From Oscillospiraceae bacterium (GTDB lineage: Bacteria > Bacillota > Clostridia > Oscillospirales > Ruminococcaceae): DNA of 35,867 nt. Below, in pieces: positions 1-8,046 of the stretch. The stretch spans positions 1 through 35,867 of the forward strand of contig JAGALZ010000031.1 in the NCBI GenBank assembly GCA_017848055.1, in the 5' to 3' direction. The notes under the pieces are model-generated. The model worked only from the letters and a program-made list of their open reading frames with translations. It did not search any database and was not told where the DNA came from. Made by a program: the position numbers and the translations under genes. Numbering within the stretch: position 1 is the first letter of the stretch; every line of letters begins with the position of its first letter.

Positions 1-86
1 CCTATTCCTTTCAATGTTACACCTTGTTCCTTGAGTGATAGTATTTCTTTTTCGTACTGCTTTAGGTATCCGTACCTTTTAGACAT
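1..86 (-). CDS. IS3-family transposase OrfA, N-terminal 28 residues (partial)
   Basis: The minus strand reads ATG at 86-84 and then MSKRYGYLKQYEKEILSLK..., continuing off the window edge. It is preceded by a good Shine-Dalgarno GGAGGG at about 92-97. The sequence is typical of the start of the short helix-turn-helix OrfA protein of IS150-like elements, which binds the IS ends and is fused to the OrfB integrase by frameshifting. A TATAAT-like -10 lies at 113-118 on the minus strand, with a poor -35. Only the N-terminus is visible, so intactness cannot be judged. Confidence 0.8.
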   Translation of the reverse strand, partial: MSKRYGYLKQYEKEILSLKEQGVTLKGI

Positions 87-168
87 AAAAATCCCTCCTA
101 TGGTTTTCTTTTATTATACCATAGGAGGGGACCTTTTTTCTATTGTCCGTTTTTACTGGACCTGTGCA
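1..168 (-). mobile_element. IS3-family (IS150-like) insertion sequence, 5' end, cut by window edge
   Basis: This is the left end of a minus-strand insertion sequence. It contains the start of an orfA-type transposase gene and, at 144-168, a terminal repeat that on the minus strand begins TGCACAGGTCC and contains ACGGACA. About 16-17 of 25 positions match the IS end at 35732-35756, and similarity continues inward to a shared CTATGGT-TAAT block, so the imperfect inverted repeats run roughly 55-60 bp. The element borders the CCCC of a truncated palindromic repeat at 169-337. IS3 elements start TG and end CA, as here. Confidence 0.85.
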
Positions 169-365
169 CCCCTTACAAAGACTTTTGATATGATTTCAGC
201 CCCATAGGGTACCTAGTAAGAACTGAGAATTTAAGTCACTTTTCTTTGGTAAGTACCCTATGGGGCTGAAATTGAATTATAAAAGTTTTCGGAAAGGAGT
301 TTGAGGAAAAGCCCTTTTTCAAAAGGGTTTTCCTCAATACACACATAAATCTATATATGAGTAGG
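169..365 (+). repeat. Palindromic cloverleaf repeat, copy A, left arm removed by IS
   Basis: Right-hand part of the intergenic palindromic element that is complete at 15815-16123 and 20738-21043. It starts at the CCCCTTACAAAG segment next to the IS end. It has the 19-bp inverted arms (TTTCAGCCCCATAGGGTAC at 194-212 and its exact complement at 253-271) and the terminal hairpin 301-337 (TTGAGGAAAA...TTTTCCTCAA). The AT-rich outer right arm at 338-365 reaches the stop codon of ung. The left hairpin and left outer arm should lie beyond the IS, outside the window. Confidence 0.85.
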
Positions 366-1034
366 TTATTTGATTGTCCAATCGATAGGCACTACATCAT
401 TTTCGGACAAGAAAGTATTGACCTTTGAGAAGTGTCTGCAGCCGAAGAATCCGTTATAAGCGGAGAGTGGGCTTGGGTGGGCGGCAGAGAACACCTTATG
501 CTGTGGAGCGGTGATAAACTGAGCCTTTGCCTTGGCGTTTGCACCCCAGAGGATAAAAGCGACGGGTTTACTGTGCTCGTTTAGCTTTTTGATGACAGCA
601 TCGGTAAATTCTTCCCAGCCTTTGCCTTTGTGGCTGTTCGCCTGACCTTCACGGACGGTGAGGACGGCATTGAGCAAAAGCACACCTTGTTTTGCCCACG
701 AAGTAAGCTCTCCGTGTGACGCAGGGGCTATACCGAGGTCGTCGTACAGCTCCTTGTACATATTTTTAAGTGACGGCGGAATTTTGCATCCCTTCTGAAC
801 CGAGAAGCAAAGTCCGTGAGCCTGTCCGACCTCGTGGTATGGGTCCTGACCGATGATAACAGCCTTTACGCTTTTGTATGGAGTAGTTTTCAGGGCATTG
901 AAGATATTTTCCTTTTCGGGGAAAACCCTGCCGGAAGCATACTCTTTTTTCAGAAACTCACGAAGCTTCAGGTAGTACGGCTTCTGAAACTCGCTGCCGA
1001 TGATTTCGTCCCAGTCGTTTCCTATGCGAACCAT
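366..1034 (-). CDS. ung: Uracil-DNA glycosylase, family 1
   Basis: Removes uracil from DNA to start base-excision repair in the cytoplasm. The 222-residue length matches bacterial Ung. The water-activating motif GQDPYH (about residues 62-67) and the C-terminal HPSPLSA minor-groove loop are both present, as is the LLLNAVLTVREGQANSH segment of the uracil pocket. The ATG at 1034 lies only 3 bases after the stop of a small upstream peptide gene, so the two are probably one transcript. No simple terminator follows; the 3' end runs directly into palindromic repeat A. Confidence 0.97.
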   Translation of the reverse strand: MVRIGNDWDEIIGSEFQKPYYLKLREFLKKEYASGRVFPEKENIFNALKTTPYKSVKAVIIGQDPYHEVGQAHGLCFSVQKGCKIPPSLKNMYKELYDDLGIAPASHGELTSWAKQGVLLLNAVLTVREGQANSHKGKGWEEFTDAVIKKLNEHSKPVAFILWGANAKAKAQFITAPQHKVFSAAHPSPLSAYNGFFGCRHFSKVNTFLSENDVVPIDWTIK

Positions 1035-1037
1035 AGC

Positions 1038-1148
1038 TTACATACCGCCGACAATTGCGCCTGCAATAATTGAACCGACAAGGCTGAGCACCATTGCACC
1101 GATTGCAATCCAGGCAACGATACGCTTTTTCATTTCGCTTTTCTTCAT
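1038..1148 (-). CDS. 36-residue single-span membrane peptide, unknown function
   Basis: A short open frame with a strong Shine-Dalgarno (GGAGGAA at about 1153-1160, minus strand). It encodes a basic N-terminus (MKKSEMKKR) followed by one hydrophobic, Gly/Ala-rich span of about 24 residues ending in GGM. Its stop codon is 3 bases upstream of the ung start, which suggests co-transcription. Very small membrane proteins of this general form (for example the DUF4044 type) occur in Firmicutes, but I cannot assign it to a family. The ribosome site and spacing argue that it is translated. Confidence 0.6.
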   Translation of the reverse strand: MKKSEMKKRIVAWIAIGAMVLSLVGSIIAGAIVGGM

Positions 1149-1227
1149 TGTGCTTTCCTCCGTAGAAATGATTGATACCGACATTATATCACAAATCACC
1201 TCAAGTTTCAAGTAATAATTTCGCCTC

Positions 1228-1256
1228 TTGCAAAGTGCCCTGCGATAATGTATAAT
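1228..1256 (+). promoter_or_regulatory. Sigma-A promoter for the AAA+ ATPase gene
   Basis: TTGCAA (1228-1233), a 17-base spacer, then TATAAT (1251-1256). The start codon is 36 bases downstream, with a GGAGGAAAA ribosome site between. Confidence 0.75.
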
Positions 1257-1291
1257 AAAGAAGTATACTATTTTATGCGGAGGAAAATCCT

Positions 1292-3250
1292 ATGGCGGCA
1301 TACAATAAGAGAATATCGCTTACATTGCCAAGGCACTGGTGCATTGCCAATAAGAAAAGAAGCGCAGAGCTTATAAATATTGTTGCGGATTCCTGCAGAA
1401 GCGTTTTCCCCGAGGGCTTCTGTCTTGAAACAAGCGACAGCAGAAGCAGCGTAATGCTTATTGCGACAAAATGCTTTGACAACAGCTACATAGAGAAAAT
1501 TGTTCTTGGAATCGTGAAGGACGCACTTTCTGAAAGTGCCGATGCGGTTGCGGCAAAAGTAATAGTTGAGGATATTGTAGAGCACAGACATAACAACACT
1601 GACAGTGCTCTTTCTAAAATAGAATCACTTGTGGGAAGCGATGAATTCAAAGCGCTTGCAAGAGAAATCGCCTCTATTGCACCGCAGATTATAAAGCATT
1701 CCACCCAGACTGTTTTCGCAAATCAGAGCTATCTGTTTTCAATAAACGACGGCTGCGGACTTTCAACATACACAGAGCTTCTGGCGGCTCTTATGTCTGA
1801 GTGCGGACTTTTTACGTTCCGTAATGAGCCTTTTATCATTGAGGAAACAATCAGACAGAAGGCACCTACCGATGCCCCGGATGCTTATATGGGCAAGCTT
1901 GCAAAGCTTAAAAATGACGTGGATGCAAAGCGTGGCGGAAGACTCTACTGCATCGATATCAGTGAGTGGATAGGCAAGACCGATGAGAAGGATTTCCGTG
2001 CAATGCTCTCGCTTGTTGAGGATAACACACAGAATAATATTTTCGTGTTCAGAGTGCCGTTCATCGAGGGCGATGTCCTCGAAAGCGTTAAGGACAGCCT
2101 CTCGGATATTTTGTTCATCAAGGAGATTTCCTTCACTCCGTTTGACACAATCCAGCTCGAGGAGTTTGCACAAAGAAGCTTCAAGAAGCTCGGCTACAGC
2201 ATGCAGGCTAAGGCTTGGGATGTGTTTGACACGAGGATTTCCGAAGAAAAAAGCGACGGCAGATTTTACGGCATAAACACCGTGAATAAGGTAGTCAATG
2301 AGATAATCTACCGCAAGCTTGTCAGCAATTGTGAGAATCAGACTGACGACACCTGCATTACCTGCGAGGATATAGTTTCTCTTGCAACCACCTACCATCA
2401 GAAAAATAAGACCGCAGAGGAGATGCTCTCGGAGCTTGTAGGTATGGAGGAAGTAAAGCAGAGAGTGCTTGAGATAGTAAATCAGATAAAGGTGTCAATT
2501 GATAATGACATCGGCTCTCCATGCCTGCATATGCAGTTTATAGGCAACCCCGGAACAGGTAAAACAACCGTTGCGAGAATTGTCGGAAAGCTCCTAAAGG
2601 AAGAGGGCGTTCTGAGAAACGGCAACTTCTTTGAATATACCGGCAGAGATTTCTGCGGTAAGTTCATAGGCGAAACTGCACCAAAGACCGCAAGTATGTG
2701 CCGTGACGCATACGGCTCGGTTTTGTTTATCGATGAGGCATATTCTCTCTACCGTGGCGACGGCGATTCAAAGGATTTCGGCAGGGAAGCGCTCGATACT
2801 CTTATTGCCCAGATGGAAAACCACCGCAGCGATTTGGTTGTAATTATGGCAGGCTACGAAAACGAGATGGAAACCCTTATGCAGGGAAATATCGGTCTTA
2901 AGAGCCGAATGCCGTATAGAATAAAGTTCCCGAACTATACAAGCGCAGAGCTTTTCTCGATTTTCAAGAACCTTCTCCAAAACTCGTTTGAGTATGATGA
3001 GCAGGTGCTCGACGAGGCAAGAAGATATTTTGACTCAATCCCCGACAGCGTCATAAACTCCAAGGAATTCTCAAACGCACGCTTCGTAAGAAACCTCTTC
3101 GAGAGAACCTGGAGCAAGGCGGCTATGAGATGCAGACTCCTGGAAAACGGAAAAATTATCATTAACTCCGAGGACTTCTCTCTCGCAGCTGCCGAAAGAG
3201 AGTTTACTTCCACTATCGCTAAAAAACCACGTTCACTCGGCTTCAGATAA
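1292..3250 (+). CDS. AAA+ ATPase of the CbxX/CfxQ (SpoVK-like) family with a long N-terminal region
   Basis: Residues about 380-640 are an AAA+ module. Walker A is GNPGTGKT at 418-425, Walker B VLFIDEA at 477-483, followed by the SRMPYRIKFPNYT segment and the small helical lid. This arrangement is that of CbxX/CfxQ and SpoVK remodelling ATPases, which form hexameric rings and act on partner proteins. The first 370 or so residues have no motif I recognise; this is longer than the usual 300-residue CbbX or SpoVK, so the N-terminus probably holds a substrate- or partner-binding domain. The ATG at 1292 has a clear GGAGGAAAA site and its own promoter. The gene stands alone, converging on cellobiose phosphorylase. 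Substrate unknown. Confidence 0.85.
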   Translation: MAAYNKRISLTLPRHWCIANKKRSAELINIVADSCRSVFPEGFCLETSDSRSSVMLIATKCFDNSYIEKIVLGIVKDALSESADAVAAKVIVEDIVEHRHNNTDSALSKIESLVGSDEFKALAREIASIAPQIIKHSTQTVFANQSYLFSINDGCGLSTYTELLAALMSECGLFTFRNEPFIIEETIRQKAPTDAPDAYMGKLAKLKNDVDAKRGGRLYCIDISEWIGKTDEKDFRAMLSLVEDNTQNNIFVFRVPFIEGDVLESVKDSLSDILFIKEISFTPFDTIQLEEFAQRSFKKLGYSMQAKAWDVFDTRISEEKSDGRFYGINTVNKVVNEIIYRKLVSNCENQTDDTCITCEDIVSLATTYHQKNKTAEEMLSELVGMEEVKQRVLEIVNQIKVSIDNDIGSPCLHMQFIGNPGTGKTTVARIVGKLLKEEGVLRNGNFFEYTGRDFCGKFIGETAPKTASMCRDAYGSVLFIDEAYSLYRGDGDSKDFGREALDTLIAQMENHRSDLVVIMAGYENEMETLMQGNIGLKSRMPYRIKFPNYTSAELFSIFKNLLQNSFEYDEQVLDEARRYFDSIPDSVINSKEFSNARFVRNLFERTWSKAAMRCRLLENGKIIINSEDFSLAAAEREFTSTIAKKPRSLGFR

Positions 3251-3254
3251 TCGC

Positions 3255-3483
3255 CACATTTGTTGTTGAGGAAAACCCTTTTGAAAAAGGGTTTTCCTCA
3301 AACTCCTTTCCTAAAACTTTTATAGTAAATTTTCAGCCCCATAGGGTACTTTTCAAAGAGAACTGATTAAATTCTCTGTTTCTGATAGGTACCCTATGGG
3401 GCTGAAAATATATTAAAAGTCTTTGTAAGGGGGTTCGGGGGAGAAACTTTCTTCAGAAAGGTTTCCCCCGATAAACAAATGGT
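3255..3483 (-). repeat. Palindromic cloverleaf repeat, copy B, inverted orientation
   Basis: Same element as at 15815-16123 but on the other strand. In + order: hairpin TTGAGGAAAA...TTTTCCTCAA at 3266-3302, the 19-bp arms at 3331-3349 and 3389-3407, and the G/C hairpin CGGGGGAGAAAC...GTTTCCCCCG at 3436-3470. The loop between the arms holds a small inner hairpin AGAGAA...TTCTCT. The outer arms are short here (CACATTTGTT against AACAAATGGTG). It fills the space between the stop codon of the AAA+ gene and the terminator of the convergent cellobiose phosphorylase gene. Confidence 0.88.
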
Positions 3484-3507
3484 GCTTCCACCAAAGAAAG
3501 CACCATT
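3470..3507 (-). terminator. Rho-independent terminator of the cellobiose phosphorylase operon
   Basis: On the minus strand, 10-bp stem AATGGTGCTT / AAGCACCATT (3498-3507 with 3478-3487) with a 10-base loop, followed by TTTGTTTAT. It lies 11 bases after the stop codon at 3518. Its T-run overlaps the outer arm of repeat B. Confidence 0.75.
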
Positions 3508-3517
3508 ATAGCTTTAA

Positions 3518-6013
3518 TTATGCGTTGATATCGCCCATGAGGACTTCAACCTCGTGAGTTGAACCTGCCTCGAATACAGGGAGAACGTTGCCGTTAATCT
3601 TCACGCCGTCAACGATAACAGACTTGATACCCTTGGAGATATGCTCAGGGTTCTTGACTGTGATGTTGTAGGTGTTATCTCTGTACTTTCTTGTGAGAGC
3701 AAATCCGTCCCATTCAGCTGGGATAGACGGGTCAATCTTAAGACCGTCGAAGTCAGGTGCAATACCGAGAATGTACTGTGAGATAGCAACAAAGTTCCAA
3801 GCAGCAGTACCTGTGAGCCAGGAGTTCTTGCCCTGACCGAAGTGGTTGCCCGGCTTGCCGATATCGGAGCCTGCGTCCTTACCGCCGATCATCTGACCGT
3901 ATACGTAAGGCTCGGTCTTGTGGATGTCGGAGGTTTCTTCTGTGAATGCAGGAGCAATCTTTGAGTAGTACTCGAATGCCTTGTCGCCACGACCTGCGTA
4001 AGCTTCAGCACAGATTATCCAAGCATTGTTATGTGTGAAGATACCTGCGTTTTCCTTGTATCCGCCAGGATATGTAGAAATTTCGCCGTACTGGATGTAG
4101 TACTTTGTGAATGCAGGATTGTTAAGAACAAGACCGAAGTCTGTGTTGAGGTACTTATCGATTGAGTTAAGAGTCTTGATGTCAGCGCCGCTTTCCTTAC
4201 CGATTTCGGACATAACAGCAAAGCCCTGTGGCTCGATGAATATCTTACCTTCTTCGCACTCGTTTGAACCCATCTTTTCGCCGTTTGCGTCATAAGCTCT
4301 GAGGAACCACTGACCGTCGAAAGCGTGTTCCATAACGTTCTTCTTCATCTTGTCGATTTCAGCCTGAGCAGCTTCAGCCTCGTCATCCTTGCCCAGATGC
4401 TTGAGGATAGCTACGTAGTTAGGACCTGTGTAGGTGAAGAGTGTAGCAACCATTACAGATTCAGCAACCTTGGAGTAACCGCCTTCTGCAGCAAACTTAG
4501 GGTTGGTGTATGTCTGGAAGCTTTCACCAGGAGTATCAGAGTAGCAAGAGAGGTTAATGCAGTCGTTCCAGTCAGCTCTCATTGCGAGTGGGAGACCGTG
4601 TGGGCCGAGGTTATTAACAATCTTGTAGAATGAAACCTTGAGGTGCTCGAGCATTGGCTTAGCCTTAGCCATATCGTTGTCAAACGGAACCATCTCGTCG
4701 AGGATAGCCCAGTCGCCTGTTTCCTTGATGTATGCGGAAACAGAGAGAATCATCCACAGTGGGTCATCGGAGAAGTCGCCGCCGATATCGGAGTTACCCT
4801 TCTTGGTAAGTGGCTGATACTGGTGGTAGCATCCGCCGTCTTCGAGCTGAGTTGAAGCGATATCGATAATTCTTTCTCTTGCTCTGTCAGGAATCTGGTG
4901 AACGAAGCCGAGGATATCCTGGTTGGAATCTCTGAAGCCCATTCCACGGCCGATACCTGATTCAAAGTATGAAGCAGAACGTGAGAGGTTGAAGGTAACC
5001 ATACACTGATACTGGTTCCAGATATTAACCATACGGTTAACCTTGTCGTTAGGAGTATCAACGTTGAGGATTCCGAGGAGCTTATCCCATGCATCCTTAA
5101 GTTCTGCAAGACCTGCAGCAACCTTTTCAGGAGTGTTATACTTGTCAATCATTTCGAGAGCCTTGACCTTGTTGATTGTCTTTCCGTCAGCCTCGAACTT
5201 TTCAGCAACAGGCATCTCAACGTAGCCGAGAATGAATACAAGAGTCTTGGATTCGCCCGGAGCGAGAGTAATCTTCTTGTAGTGTGAAGCGATTGGTGAC
5301 CAGCCGTCAGCAAAGGAGTTTGTAGCCTTGCCTGCAATAACAGCTTCAGGATTGTTAAAGCCGTTATAGAGACCGATGAAGGCATCTCTGTCTGTATCGT
5401 AGCCGTCGATTTCGTCATTTACTGAGTAGAATGCGTAGTGGTCACGACGGTCTCTGTATTCTGTCTTGTGGTAGATTGTGGAACCGCAGACTTCTACACG
5501 ACCTGTAGAGAAGTTTCTCTGGAAGTTTGTGCAGTCGTCCTGAGCGTCCCAGAGACACCATTCCTGGAATGAGAAGAGAGAGAATGTCTTAGCCTCATTG
5601 CCCTCGTTTGTGATAACAATCTGCTGAACTTCGCCGTTGTAGTTCTGTGGAACAAAGAATGTAACCTCAGCCTTGAGGTCATTCTTCTTACCTGTGATGA
5701 TGGTGTAGCCGATACCGTGGCGGCAGGTATAAGAATCAAGCTCGGTCTTTACAGGTGACCAGCCAGGATTCCAGATAGTACCGTTATCGTTGATGTAAAA
5801 GTATCTTCCGCCCATATCAATAGGTACATTGTTGTAGCGGTAACGTGTGATTCTTCTCAGTCTGGCGTCCATGTAGAAGCTGTATCCGCCTGCTGTGTTG
5901 GAGATGAGAGAGAAGAATTCCTGTGTTCCGAGGTAGTTAATCCAAGGATAAGGAGTTCTAGGGTTGGTGATGACGTATTCCTTGTTAACGTCATCGAAGA
6001 AACCAAATTTCAT
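3518..6013 (-). CDS. cbpA: Cellobiose phosphorylase (GH94)
   Basis: Cleaves cellobiose with phosphate to alpha-glucose-1-phosphate and glucose in the cytoplasm, saving ATP during cellulose use. The N-terminal beta-sandwich begins [19 protein letters not shown], closely like clostridial cellobiose phosphorylases from memory, and the (alpha/alpha)6 barrel follows. Residues around [16 protein letters not shown] (351-366) form the sugar site, and Asp484 in ADWNDC matches the known general acid of the family. The 831 residues are close to the usual 810-830. A clear AAAGGCAGG-type ribosome site precedes the ATG at 6013. It is the last gene of a three-gene minus-strand operon with a mutarotase-like gene and a lipoprotein gene, and it ends at a good terminator. 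No export signal is seen. Confidence 0.96.
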   Translation of the reverse strand: MKFGFFDDVNKEYVITNPRTPYPWINYLGTQEFFSLISNTAGGYSFYMDARLRRITRYRYNNVPIDMGGRYFYINDNGTIWNPGWSPVKTELDSYTCRHGIGYTIITGKKNDLKAEVTFFVPQNYNGEVQQIVITNEGNEAKTFSLFSFQEWCLWDAQDDCTNFQRNFSTGRVEVCGSTIYHKTEYRDRRDHYAFYSVNDEIDGYDTDRDAFIGLYNGFNNPEAVIAGKATNSFADGWSPIASHYKKITLAPGESKTLVFILGYVEMPVAEKFEADGKTINKVKALEMIDKYNTPEKVAAGLAELKDAWDKLLGILNVDTPNDKVNRMVNIWNQYQCMVTFNLSRSASYFESGIGRGMGFRDSNQDILGFVHQIPDRARERIIDIASTQLEDGGCYHQYQPLTKKGNSDIGGDFSDDPLWMILSVSAYIKETGDWAILDEMVPFDNDMAKAKPMLEHLKVSFYKIVNNLGPHGLPLAMRADWNDCINLSCYSDTPGESFQTYTNPKFAAEGGYSKVAESVMVATLFTYTGPNYVAILKHLGKDDEAEAAQAEIDKMKKNVMEHAFDGQWFLRAYDANGEKMGSNECEEGKIFIEPQGFAVMSEIGKESGADIKTLNSIDKYLNTDFGLVLNNPAFTKYYIQYGEISTYPGGYKENAGIFTHNNAWIICAEAYAGRGDKAFEYYSKIAPAFTEETSDIHKTEPYVYGQMIGGKDAGSDIGKPGNHFGQGKNSWLTGTAAWNFVAISQYILGIAPDFDGLKIDPSIPAEWDGFALTRKYRDNTYNITVKNPEHISKGIKSVIVDGVKINGNVLPVFEAGSTHEVEVLMGDINA

Positions 6014-6094
6014 TTGAATTCCTGCCTTTCTGCTTATGTATTTTATTTGAATTTGATTTACAAATTAAATCCGTGAATTGATTGCCTGTACCCG

Positions 6095-6412
6095 CTAGTC
6101 TCCGGATACTCCGCCTTCGGCACCCCAGCCGTCATCCTCGCCTCGGTTGTTGTCAAAGCCGAAATCGTCATCCTCGTCGGTGCTTTCCGATGATGCATCA
6201 GATGAATCCGCAGCCGATGACGAATCAGGGATTGAAGATGACTCCGCAGCCGATGAATCCGCAGCCGATGAATCCGCAGCCGATGAATCCGCAACCGATG
6301 ATACCGTGCTGTCTGCAACCGATGACTCACTACTGCTGTTGTCGCCGGAGCAGGCGGTAAGGGAAGCTGAGAGTGCAAGCGATGCGATAATCGCAAGAAG
6401 TTTATTTTTCAT
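6095..6412 (-). CDS. Small Ser/Ala/Asp-rich lipoprotein, low complexity
   Basis: A 105-residue protein with a lipoprotein signal: basic start MKNK, hydrophobic stretch, and lipobox LTAC with the modified cysteine at residue 21. The rest is low complexity, mainly AADSS repeats, then an acidic and glycine-rich tail (DEDDDFGFDN...). No catalytic domain is visible. It starts 18 bases after the mutarotase-like gene and precedes cellobiose phosphorylase by about 80 bases, so it is very probably co-transcribed with them. It may be a surface spacer or remnant of a larger lipoprotein; its link to sugar uptake is only positional. Repeat length suggests that the Ser-rich stalk varies by slippage. Confidence 0.75.
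   Translation of the reverse strand: MKNKLLAIIASLALSASLTACSGDNSSSESSVADSTVSSVADSSAADSSAADSSAAESSSIPDSSSAADSSDASSESTDEDDDFGFDNNRGEDDGWGAEGGVSGD
6246..6305 (-). repeat. 15-bp tandem repeat coding for ADSSA units
   Basis: Three exact consecutive copies of GCAGCCGATGAATCC (+ strand, 6246-6290) and a decayed fourth lie in the lipoprotein gene and encode its AADSS repeats. The 15-base unit keeps frame when copy number changes. Confidence 0.9.
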
Positions 6413-6430
6413 AGCGTTGTCCTCTAAAGC

Positions 6431-7435
6431 TTACTTTGAGAAAAATCTCTGAGTGCAGGTAAATACCTCACCCTTTGAAAGCTCGCTGTAGCCGGAAACA
6501 TCTCTTGGGAGCTTTAAGTTCGGAGAATTTATCATTGCAGTCATCGGCTCGGGACAGAAGTAGCCCTTCATGCCTCTGTCGTTCCACATATTCCAGAACT
6601 TGTATTCCTTCGAAACCTCGTTGCATACTCTCTTGCCTGTTGCCTTGTCGGTAACGATGCAGCCATAGAAAGGTTCGCCGTCGAGTGTGTTGTCACAGGC
6701 TGTGTACATATCGTTGCTTATCTGGTGAAGGACAGGACACATAGTGCCGTTCTTGTAACGTCTGCCCTTTGTGTCAAGCGGCAAAAGTTCCTCGGTCGGG
6801 AGAATTCTCTCGTCCAGCTGACAAATCTTTTCTACCGGAACACTCAGCCTTAATGTGTTCTGCTTTCCGCCCTGAACAATAGGAGCATTTATACAGGTGT
6901 GAGTGCAGATTGAAACAGGTAATTTCTTGTCTGCGAGGCTCTTAAGCTCAACCTTGTGCTCGAGTCCCTTGTCGGAAAGTGTAAAGGTGTATGTAATTGA
7001 GAAATCGAGAGGGAAGTACTTGTACATTTCATCGTTTTCTCCGAATGTGTAATTTGTAACCAGAACTGCCTTGCTGTCATCTGCCTCGGCGGAAACAACA
7101 GTATGCTCTCTTTCGTGCACCCAGCCGTGAATGTAGTTATCAAAAAGCGGCTCGTTGATAGGGAGCTGGTATGTAGCGTCAGAAGTCTTGATAACGCCTC
7201 TGTCAAATCTGTTTGGCAGGTACAGTGTAGGTAATCCCCAGATGCATCTTGCACTGTTAATCTGTGCGATGGTTGAATCCTCGGTGTATCTGAAAAACTC
7301 GATTTTGTTTTCATTGTCGAGCATCCTTACAACGAGGCTTCCCATAGAGGGAACGATTACACATGAATACTTATCCGCCTCAAGCTTGCAGGCACTGACA
7401 CCTTTGAAATCAAAGCTTGTGTTTATACTTGCCAT
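6431..7435 (-). CDS. Aldose 1-epimerase (galactose mutarotase)-like protein
   Basis: 334 residues of the galactose-mutarotase-like beta-sandwich superfamily. Family hallmarks are the HGWVHER segment near residue 103, the central histidine in SICTHTCIN, and the late FCPEPMTAMINSPN block, which matches the catalytic glutamate and asparagine region of aldose 1-epimerases. It would interconvert alpha and beta anomers of a free sugar or sugar phosphate. First gene of the operon with a lipoprotein and cellobiose phosphorylase, so glucose or cellobiose is a reasonable substrate guess. Its own promoter is at 7489-7517. The exact substrate is not readable from sequence. Confidence 0.82.
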   Translation of the reverse strand: MASINTSFDFKGVSACKLEADKYSCVIVPSMGSLVVRMLDNENKIEFFRYTEDSTIAQINSARCIWGLPTLYLPNRFDRGVIKTSDATYQLPINEPLFDNYIHGWVHEREHTVVSAEADDSKAVLVTNYTFGENDEMYKYFPLDFSITYTFTLSDKGLEHKVELKSLADKKLPVSICTHTCINAPIVQGGKQNTLRLSVPVEKICQLDERILPTEELLPLDTKGRRYKNGTMCPVLHQISNDMYTACDNTLDGEPFYGCIVTDKATGKRVCNEVSKEYKFWNMWNDRGMKGYFCPEPMTAMINSPNLKLPRDVSGYSELSKGEVFTCTQRFFSK

Positions 7436-7488
7436 GATTGACCTCCATAAAGAGTATATAAATTACTTCATAAGTCTAGTTATTGAAA

Positions 7489-7517
7489 TTATATCATAAT
7501 TAAATACAATTATCAAG
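7489..7517 (-). promoter_or_regulatory. Promoter of the mutarotase-lipoprotein-cellobiose phosphorylase operon
   Basis: Minus strand TTGATA (7517-7512), 17-base spacer, TATAAT (7494-7489). The start codon is about 54 bases downstream with GGAGG just before it. No clear catabolite-repression palindrome is seen here. Confidence 0.75.
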
Positions 7518-7659
7518 CTATTTTTAAAAAAATAAGAAATTGCGAAAAGGTTTTCAGAAAAAGCACAGACTTTGACGTATAATAATGTGCATTACGGCAA
7601 AAATAACATCAGGCGGCAAGCCTTTTGCTGCAAATATATTAAAAAGGAGAAATTGAAAA

Positions 7660-7884
7660 ATGCTTGATAAAATCGCATTGCTTTTGCTTATTGTCGGCGG
7701 ACTGAACTGGGGACTCGTAGGAATTTTCCAGTTTGACCTGGTTGCATTTTTGTTCGGCGGCTCGGCGGCAATCATCAGCAGAATTGTTTATGTCGTAATT
7801 GCACTTTGTGCAATCTGGTGCGTTTCGCTCTTTTTCAAGGACAGCGAAATGGTCGAGGACACCCGTGCAAGAATGGGCAGATAA
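7660..7884 (+). CDS. DUF378 family small membrane protein
   Basis: 74 residues with two hydrophobic spans (about 5-28 and 40-60) and the family signature LLIVGGLNWGLVGIFQFDLVA near the N-terminus, known from YuzA-type proteins. The function of the family is unknown. AAAGGAGAAATT sits 9 bases before the ATG. A TATAAT at 7578-7583 could be its -10, but I find no convincing -35. A terminator at 7978-8009 follows, so it seems monocistronic. Confidence 0.85.
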   Translation: MLDKIALLLLIVGGLNWGLVGIFQFDLVAFLFGGSAAIISRIVYVVIALCAIWCVSLFFKDSEMVEDTRARMGR

Positions 7885-7977
7885 TGTCAAAAAACGGCGA
7901 ATATTCGTATTTGATGGTGTAAAATGAGTAGAAATGACCAAAAATCACCCCTGACGATATGTGAATAATGCCGATTT

Positions 7978-8009
7978 AAAGTTTCTGTTTTCAAAAAAAG
8001 AAACTTTTT
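7978..8009 (+). terminator. Rho-independent terminator after the DUF378 gene
   Basis: 9-bp stem AAAGTTTCT / AGAAACTTT around a 12-base loop, followed by a T-run to 8009. It is A/T-rich but well placed before the next promoter. Confidence 0.6.
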
Positions 8010-8011
8010 CC

Positions 8012-8040
8012 TTGACTTTTGACGGACGTCGTAATATAAT
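8012..8040 (+). promoter_or_regulatory. Strong promoter of leader/sRNA and the YtaF-like gene
   Basis: TTGACT (8012-8017), 17-base spacer, TATAAT (8035-8040). Transcription should begin near 8047, almost 200 bases before the coding start at 8239. Confidence 0.8.
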
Positions 8041-8046
8041 ATAAAC

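Noticed and set aside
1763..2398. 211-residue minus-strand frame inside the AAA+ gene
   Set aside because: Antisense shadow of a well-supported gene, with no ribosome site or recognisable motif.
6082..6452. Plus-strand frames over the lipoprotein gene (MNPQPM repeats and others)
   Set aside because: They are readouts of the 15-bp tandem repeat in other frames; the minus-strand frame has a lipobox and operon context.
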